A stretch of DNA of 22,420 nucleotides from Chara braunii (lineage: Eukaryota; Streptophyta; Charophyceae; Charales; Characeae), in assembly GCA_003427395.1 (NCBI GenBank), contig BFEA01000451.1, positions 1,111,210-1,133,629 on the forward strand. Direction: 5' to 3'. Shown here piece by piece: positions 18,407-22,420 of the stretch (the first letter of the stretch is position 1; the number at the start of each line of letters is the position of its first letter). Made by a program: the position numbers and the translations under genes. Below the pieces are notes generated by a model. It was given only the letters and a program-made list of their open reading frames with translations. It searched no databases and was not told the DNA's origin.

Positions 18407-20251
18407 ATGGCAGCCGCGATGGCACATGCACTGCCGATGCCTGTGGTAGCAGACGGCTCTACCTCTTTCTCGCTCCGTCCTTCTGGACCAGTCCCCACCC
18501 ACGCTGTGACTGCATCAGCGGCTATGGTGAAGAGTGCGGCCAGGGCTCCTTCGTCGGCCGCGGGGTGGAGTTCTGCACTCGTGCCTCAGTCTGTCTCCAG
18601 AGCCTCTCGCGATCTGATTAGCGCGCGGGAGGCTTTCGTGGCTGGCGGGGGGAGCGCGGAGGGGGCGGGGTTCTTCCGCGGACAGATGTTCGGCGCCGCG
18701 GGTATCCCCGGCGCGGCTTCTTTTAAGTCGCCATCGGGCGAGAAGTTGCCTCTGGAGATGGCGACCGTCCTATGCGCAGCGGAGCCGCCAGCCAGACCTG
18801 GCAGTGACCGGGGCCCGCCGGCGGCGCGGAAGGGTCGCGGCAAGATGGAGGTGAACGCGGTGTTGGCCGACATGGCGAAGAGGACGACCCCTGAGGAGGA
18901 ATTAACCCATGTCATCCAGTTGAGGGAGAGGGCGCTGCCGCGTAATGTGATCTCTGTCATCTTGGGCGGCGGCGCCGGGACGCGATTGTACCCTCTCACG
19001 AGGCATCGCGCCAAGCCCGCCGTGCCCATCGGCGGAGCCTACAGGTTGATCGACGTGCCGATGAGCAACTGCATCAACTGCGGGATCAAGAAGATCTTCA
19101 TTCTGACACAATTCAACTCCACGTCGCTGAATCGGCACCTGGCGAAGACGTACAACTCGGGGGGCATTACGTTCGCTGATGGGTTCGTCGAGGTGTTGGC
19201 CGCGACGCAGACTCCAGGGGAGGGCGGTCAGGAATGGTTCCAGGGAACTGCCGACGCCGTGCGGCAGTATCTGTGGTTGCTGGAGCAAGACCTGTCGCAC
19301 AGGGACGTCGAAGACATACTGATTCTGTCAGGGGATCACTTGTACCGAATGGATTACATGGATTTCGTGCAGAGGCACAAGGATACCGGGGCTGATATCA
19401 CGATCTCGGTATTGCCGATAGACGACAGCCGGGCGTCGGACTACGGATTGATGAAGACTGACGACAAGGGAAGGGTGGTGTCGTTCGCGGAGAAGCCCAA
19501 GGGTCAGGAGCTGGCTGCCATGGCGGTGGACACCACGATTCTCGGATTGTCGGCGGCTGAGGCCAAGGAGAAACCGTACATCGCCTCCATGGGAATTTAC
19601 GTCTTCAAGAAGAAGACCCTCATCGAGCTCCTTCGGTCCAGGTACCCCCACGCCAACGACTTCGGCTCCGAGATCATTCCGTCTTCTGCCGGCGAGTTCA
19701 ACGTGCAGGCGTATCTCTTCAACGACTACTGGGAAGATATTGGGACCATGAGGTCCTTCTTTGAGGCGAACCTCGGCTTGACCCGCCACCCTGCGCGCTT
19801 CAGCTTCTACGATGCGCAGAAGCCCATCTACACCTCGCCGCGTAACCTGCCCCCCTCCAAGATTGAGAAGTGCCGGGTTAAGGATTCGATCATCTCTCAT
19901 GGGTGCTTTTTGCGTTCGTGCGCTGTCAAGCACTCCATCATCGGCCTGAGGTCGCGAGTCGAACAAGGCGTCGATATTGCCGACACGATGATGATGGGAG
20001 CTGATTACTACGAAACGGACGCCGAACGTGCCGCGTTGTTAGCCTCGGGCAGAGTGCCCATTGGCGTGGGAGAGAACACGGTTCTCAGGAATTGCATAAT
20101 TGACAAGAACGCACGCATCGGAAGAAACTGTCGGATCACGAACGAGAAGGGGGTAAAGGAGGCGGAGATGACGGCCCAGGGGTACTATATTAGGGACGGT
20201 ATTGTCGTCATTCTCAAGAATGCGAGTATCTATCATGGTACTGTTATCTAG
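18407..20251 (+). CDS. Plastid ADP-glucose pyrophosphorylase, large-subunit type
   Basis: Glucose-1-phosphate adenylyltransferase makes ADP-glucose from glucose-1-phosphate and ATP, the committed step of plastid starch synthesis; large and small subunits form a tetramer. The ATG at 18407 (context GATATGG) is the first after an in-frame TAG at 18362 and gives 614 residues. About 1-70 is Ala/Ser-rich and poor in acidic residues, like a transit peptide. The nucleotidyltransferase fold starts near 175: GGGAGTR at 187-193, AKPAVP with Lys203, [10 protein letters not shown] with Asp310, FAEKPKG with Lys363, and NDYWEDIGT at 439-447. A left-handed beta-helix from about 480 ends in GTVI. The AATQTPGE block at 265-272 and the C-terminal [15 protein letters not shown] marks favour the large subunit. 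No intron interrupts the ORF, which is unusual for this family in land plants. Confidence 0.95.
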   Translation: MAAAMAHALPMPVVADGSTSFSLRPSGPVPTHAVTASAAMVKSAARAPSSAAGWSSALVPQSVSRASRDLISAREAFVAGGGSAEGAGFFRGQMFGAAGIPGAASFKSPSGEKLPLEMATVLCAAEPPARPGSDRGPPAARKGRGKMEVNAVLADMAKRTTPEEELTHVIQLRERALPRNVISVILGGGAGTRLYPLTRHRAKPAVPIGGAYRLIDVPMSNCINCGIKKIFILTQFNSTSLNRHLAKTYNSGGITFADGFVEVLAATQTPGEGGQEWFQGTADAVRQYLWLLEQDLSHRDVEDILILSGDHLYRMDYMDFVQRHKDTGADITISVLPIDDSRASDYGLMKTDDKGRVVSFAEKPKGQELAAMAVDTTILGLSAAEAKEKPYIASMGIYVFKKKTLIELLRSRYPHANDFGSEIIPSSAGEFNVQAYLFNDYWEDIGTMRSFFEANLGLTRHPARFSFYDAQKPIYTSPRNLPPSKIEKCRVKDSIISHGCFLRSCAVKHSIIGLRSRVEQGVDIADTMMMGADYYETDAERAALLASGRVPIGVGENTVLRNCIIDKNARIGRNCRITNEKGVKEAEMTAQGYYIRDGIVVILKNASIYHGTVI

Positions 20252-20266
20252 GAGGCGAGGGGGTCT

Positions 20267-20302
20267 GGCGGGGAGAGGGAGGGGGGGGGAGGGAGGGGCA
20301 AA

Positions 20303-20350
<48 letters not shown>

Positions 20351-20395
20351 AATTTTTGGGGGGGGGGGGGGTTGCGGAGAGGGGGGGGGGGGGCA
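20267..20395 (+). repeat. G-rich tract with a 42-base G run after the AGPase stop
   Basis: Starting 15 bases after the stop, the plus strand is almost all G and A, with uninterrupted G from 20308 to 20349. AAATTTTT then precedes another 14 Gs (about 20358-20371), with a shorter run after. It would lie in the 3' UTR. Such runs can form G-quadruplexes and are hard to sequence, so the length is uncertain. Confidence 0.9.
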
Positions 20396-20907
20396 GGAGG
20401 GGGAGGGAGAGTCATTGAGTAGAGGAGAGAGGAACGTACCGTCATCTAGGAGGGGGGAAAAGGGCAGAAGGGTCACAACAGAGTACAGGAGAGAAACGTG
20501 AGAGGGAGGGGGAAAGGGGAGAAAAGGATTGAGCGCAACGAGTTACTGTAGTCTTGTGTTTTGTGTTTTCTGCGTCAGCTCGTTCCTTTGCGGAGGTTAC
20601 TTTTGCGGTCATTCATTCTTTGGGTTGTCTTGGGATCCGGCTCAGGTCGGCATCAAAGTTAAGGATAGCGTTCCAGTCTAGTTAAGTCGTCAGTCTGTCT
20701 AGGGGGTTCTTTTTTTTTTTCCCCCCCGATTTCTCTCTTTTTCAGCTTTTCCTTTTCCGGGGGATTCGGTTTGCGGTCGAGGATTTTTGTTTTGTCGTCG
20801 GATCGAGTGTAGCGTCTTTTTTTCTTCGGGTGGTGTATGGTGTTTTTTTTTTTTTCCGGGGAGTGTCGCAGTTTGATTTAGGGGGTCCGATATTGGTGAT
20901 TAGGCCA

Positions 20908-20910
<3 letters not shown>
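20396..20910. other. Downstream flank of the AGPase gene
   Basis: No second gene is seen. It is purine rich at first, then has T runs (about 20710 and 20845). No clear AATAAA occurs here, so the polyadenylation site is not placed. Confidence 0.5.

Positions 20911-20971
<61 letters not shown>
20911..20971. repeat. (CT)n microsatellite, 61 bp
   Basis: An uninterrupted CT run, similar to the one at 10911. Confidence 0.98.
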
Positions 20972-20974
<3 letters not shown>

Positions 20975-21055
20975 ATAGTGGACGGGCCAATCAAAATTGC
21001 CCTCGGTCTTACGGGATTGCTCACACGCGAATGTTTTTAGTGAGCTGTGGACGTG

Positions 21056-21089
21056 ATTACGGTCGGATGCATTCACGTCTGACCGTAAT
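21056..21089. repeat. 9-bp perfect hairpin
   Basis: ATTACGGTC (21056-21064) pairs with GACCGTAAT (21081-21089) across a 16-base loop. Confidence 0.75.
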
Positions 21090-21183
21090 TGCAGTTAGAT
21101 TCATTTTAGAAAGTGTATGAGTATGGCTGGCCTGAATGAGCAGCTGCTGTTCCCAGTACTGATCGCGCGGGCTGGCTTTGGAA

Positions 21184-21239
21184 ATGGGAAATGGCCAGTG
21201 CAGATTACCGTATGGGAAATAGCCAGTGCAGATTACCGT
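21184..21239 (+). repeat. 28-bp tandem repeat, two copies
   Basis: Units 21184-21211 and 21212-21239 (ATGGGAAATRGCCAGTGCAG, then ATTACCGT) differ at one base. Confidence 0.92.
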
Positions 21240-21485
21240 TCTGGTTTAATAGAGAGTTAACTGGTGGCTTAACTCGTGTTTAAGGCGTGGCTCCGAGTTG
21301 AGTATAGGCGCCGGTGGTGACCTGTGGTGGGACAACTTTCCTTCTGCATTCTCCTTCGCGTAAGTACCAACTCACACTGTATTCTCCTTCTGCTGCTGTG
21401 GTGAGTTGTGGCACAGGTGAGTCTGTGTGTGATACAATCGAACGTAATGATGATGCCCGTTGAGCTTGCGCCGGCGTTCGACTCT

Positions 21486-21851
21486 TGAGTGCGTTGGGGT
21501 CACGGTCGTGCCATGGGGGCTGTTGGTGGCGATGATGGTGGCGGTGATGAAGATGATAGGGTGGTGAATTAAAAGCCTGAATGAGAGAATGAAGGGAGGA
21601 CGACTGCCTCCTTGTTCTCGGAAGGACCGGCAAGTGATTCAATAAATGGCACGGCATTGGTTACGCCGAAATACGGGGCTTGAACGAGTGGCCGCTTTGG
21701 GGTTACGCTCGTGCCATGGCGGGTGGTGGTGGTGGTGATAATGGTGATAGGGTGGTGAATTAAAAGCCTGAATGAGAGAATGTCGGGAGGACTACTGTCT
21801 CCTTGTTCTGTGAAGGACCGGCAAGTGATTCAATAATTGGCACGTCATTGG
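21486..21851 (+). repeat. Duplicated block of about 165-175 bp, period about 200 bp
   Basis: The blocks at about 21486-21660 and 21688-21851 share CGTGCCATGG, a GGTGGT/GATGAT tract of variable length, TAGGGTGGTGAATTAAAAGC, then CTGAATGAGAGAATG, GGAAGGACCGGCAAGTGATT-like sequence and a final CATTGG. The offset is 203 at the start and 191 at the end because the triplet tract differs. ORFs on the minus strand are by-products of the duplication. 21240-21485 holds nothing recognised. Confidence 0.85.
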
Positions 21852-21954
21852 GGCCTGTTGTAGGGGAGGGGCCGCGAGGTCTGGTGTATCTGTGAACGCG
21901 TGTGCGTTTGCCCCGTGTTCGTGTGTCTGCGCGTGTGTGTGTGTGCGTGGAGAG

Positions 21955-21966
21955 AGCGAGCGAGCG

Positions 21967-22028
<62 letters not shown>
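21955..22028. repeat. (GAGC)n/(GA)n microsatellite
   Basis: A short GAGC run leads into a long GA run ending at 22028. It is preceded by a TG-rich stretch at about 21918-21945. Confidence 0.97.
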
Positions 22029-22030
<2 letters not shown>

Positions 22031-22295
22031 GGAATTCCAACACGTCAAAGCTGTGGATTTGTGGGAGGATTACCACGGAGGAGACCAGGTCGCCAGGAGC
22101 GGATATGGGCAAAGCGATGGGAGTTCTAGGAGAGTAAGTTCTTAGATGGCGTAAAGGAAGGAGTCAAAGGAGAGAGAGAGAGGGATGCTATCCCAGTCAT
22201 GTTTAGGAAATTGGAAATATTTCTGTTCGTTTTTCTGAAGAAAAGAGAAACTTTGTCATTTTTCATTGGAAGAGAGATTGGCCACGTTATACAGG

Positions 22296-22298
22296 CGC

Positions 22299-22350
<52 letters not shown>
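22296..22350. repeat. (CA)n microsatellite
   Basis: A CA dinucleotide run with an imperfect start. A second CA-rich patch closes the window at 22393-22420. 22029-22295 holds no recognised gene. Confidence 0.97.
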
Positions 22351-22355
<5 letters not shown>

Positions 22356-22420
22356 TACACACATTCATGCCTTTGAGTGTATAGCGAATATGACAACACA
22401 CACACAAACACACGCACACA

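Noticed and set aside
18586-19966. Minus-strand ORFs opposite the AGPase gene
   Set aside because: GC-rich coding sequence leaves long open antisense frames; they contain no domain and the sense strand has full family homology.
20039-20501. Proline- or glycine-rich ORFs over the G tract, both strands
   Set aside because: They are translations of the homopolymer and of the antisense of the AGPase 3' end.
21280-22112. Minus-strand ORFs sharing a similar end (LLNHLPVL)
   Set aside because: The likeness comes from the duplicated DNA block, and the frames run into triplet and GA microsatellites.
22030-22140. Possible exon ending in a GTAAGT splice donor (about 22134)
   Set aside because: The stretch is short, preceded only by a GA microsatellite, and no neighbouring exon or family was recognised; one donor-like hexamer is weak evidence.

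Overview
The window looks like a piece of a large, repeat-rich nuclear genome from the green plant lineage. The evidence is a plastid-targeted ADP-glucose pyrophosphorylase large subunit, a Ty3/gypsy chromovirus, and many small non-autonomous transposons and microsatellites. A streptophyte alga with a large genome (a charophyte such as Chara) would fit, but the species is inference. Single Ns at 4804, 7357, 7402, 7406 and 15536 and a pair at 15659-15660 mark a gapped draft assembly.

Layout. Positions 1-6514 hold a decayed chromovirus on the plus strand, cut by the left edge: gag with a CCHC knuckle, protease, reverse transcriptase, RNase H, integrase and a C-terminal chromodomain. At least three frame changes, three internal TAG codons in gag and a TAA before RT break it. 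Its 3' non-coding tail (6515 to about 7880) carries a run of short perfect hairpins. Positions 7888-8339 are a foldback element with arms of about 80 bp. Positions 8349-9330 hold degenerate repeats. Two diverged copies of one LTR-like repeat lie in opposite orientation near 9.33 kb and 13.07 kb. A possible two-part minus-strand gene lies at 9670-10327.

Positions 13.2-17.8 kb are a dense nest of small foldback transposons. I count eight copies of one family, two of a second, and a composite of a third. All share a terminal sequence close to GGGCCTNGCTCCACTAC, and some have 3-bp target duplications (TTA, TAG, ACA), resembling Tourist/PIF-Harbinger MITEs. A tRNA-derived SINE with an 11-bp target duplication sits among them.

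The one clearly intact host gene is at 18407-20251: an uninterrupted, apparently intronless ORF for the AGPase large subunit (starch synthesis). It has a TATA-like box upstream and a 42-base G run just after its stop. The rest, to 22420, is microsatellites, a 28-bp tandem pair and a duplication with a period of about 200 bp. No metabolic operon or defence system is present. The most interesting feature is the MITE nest and its apparently shared ends.
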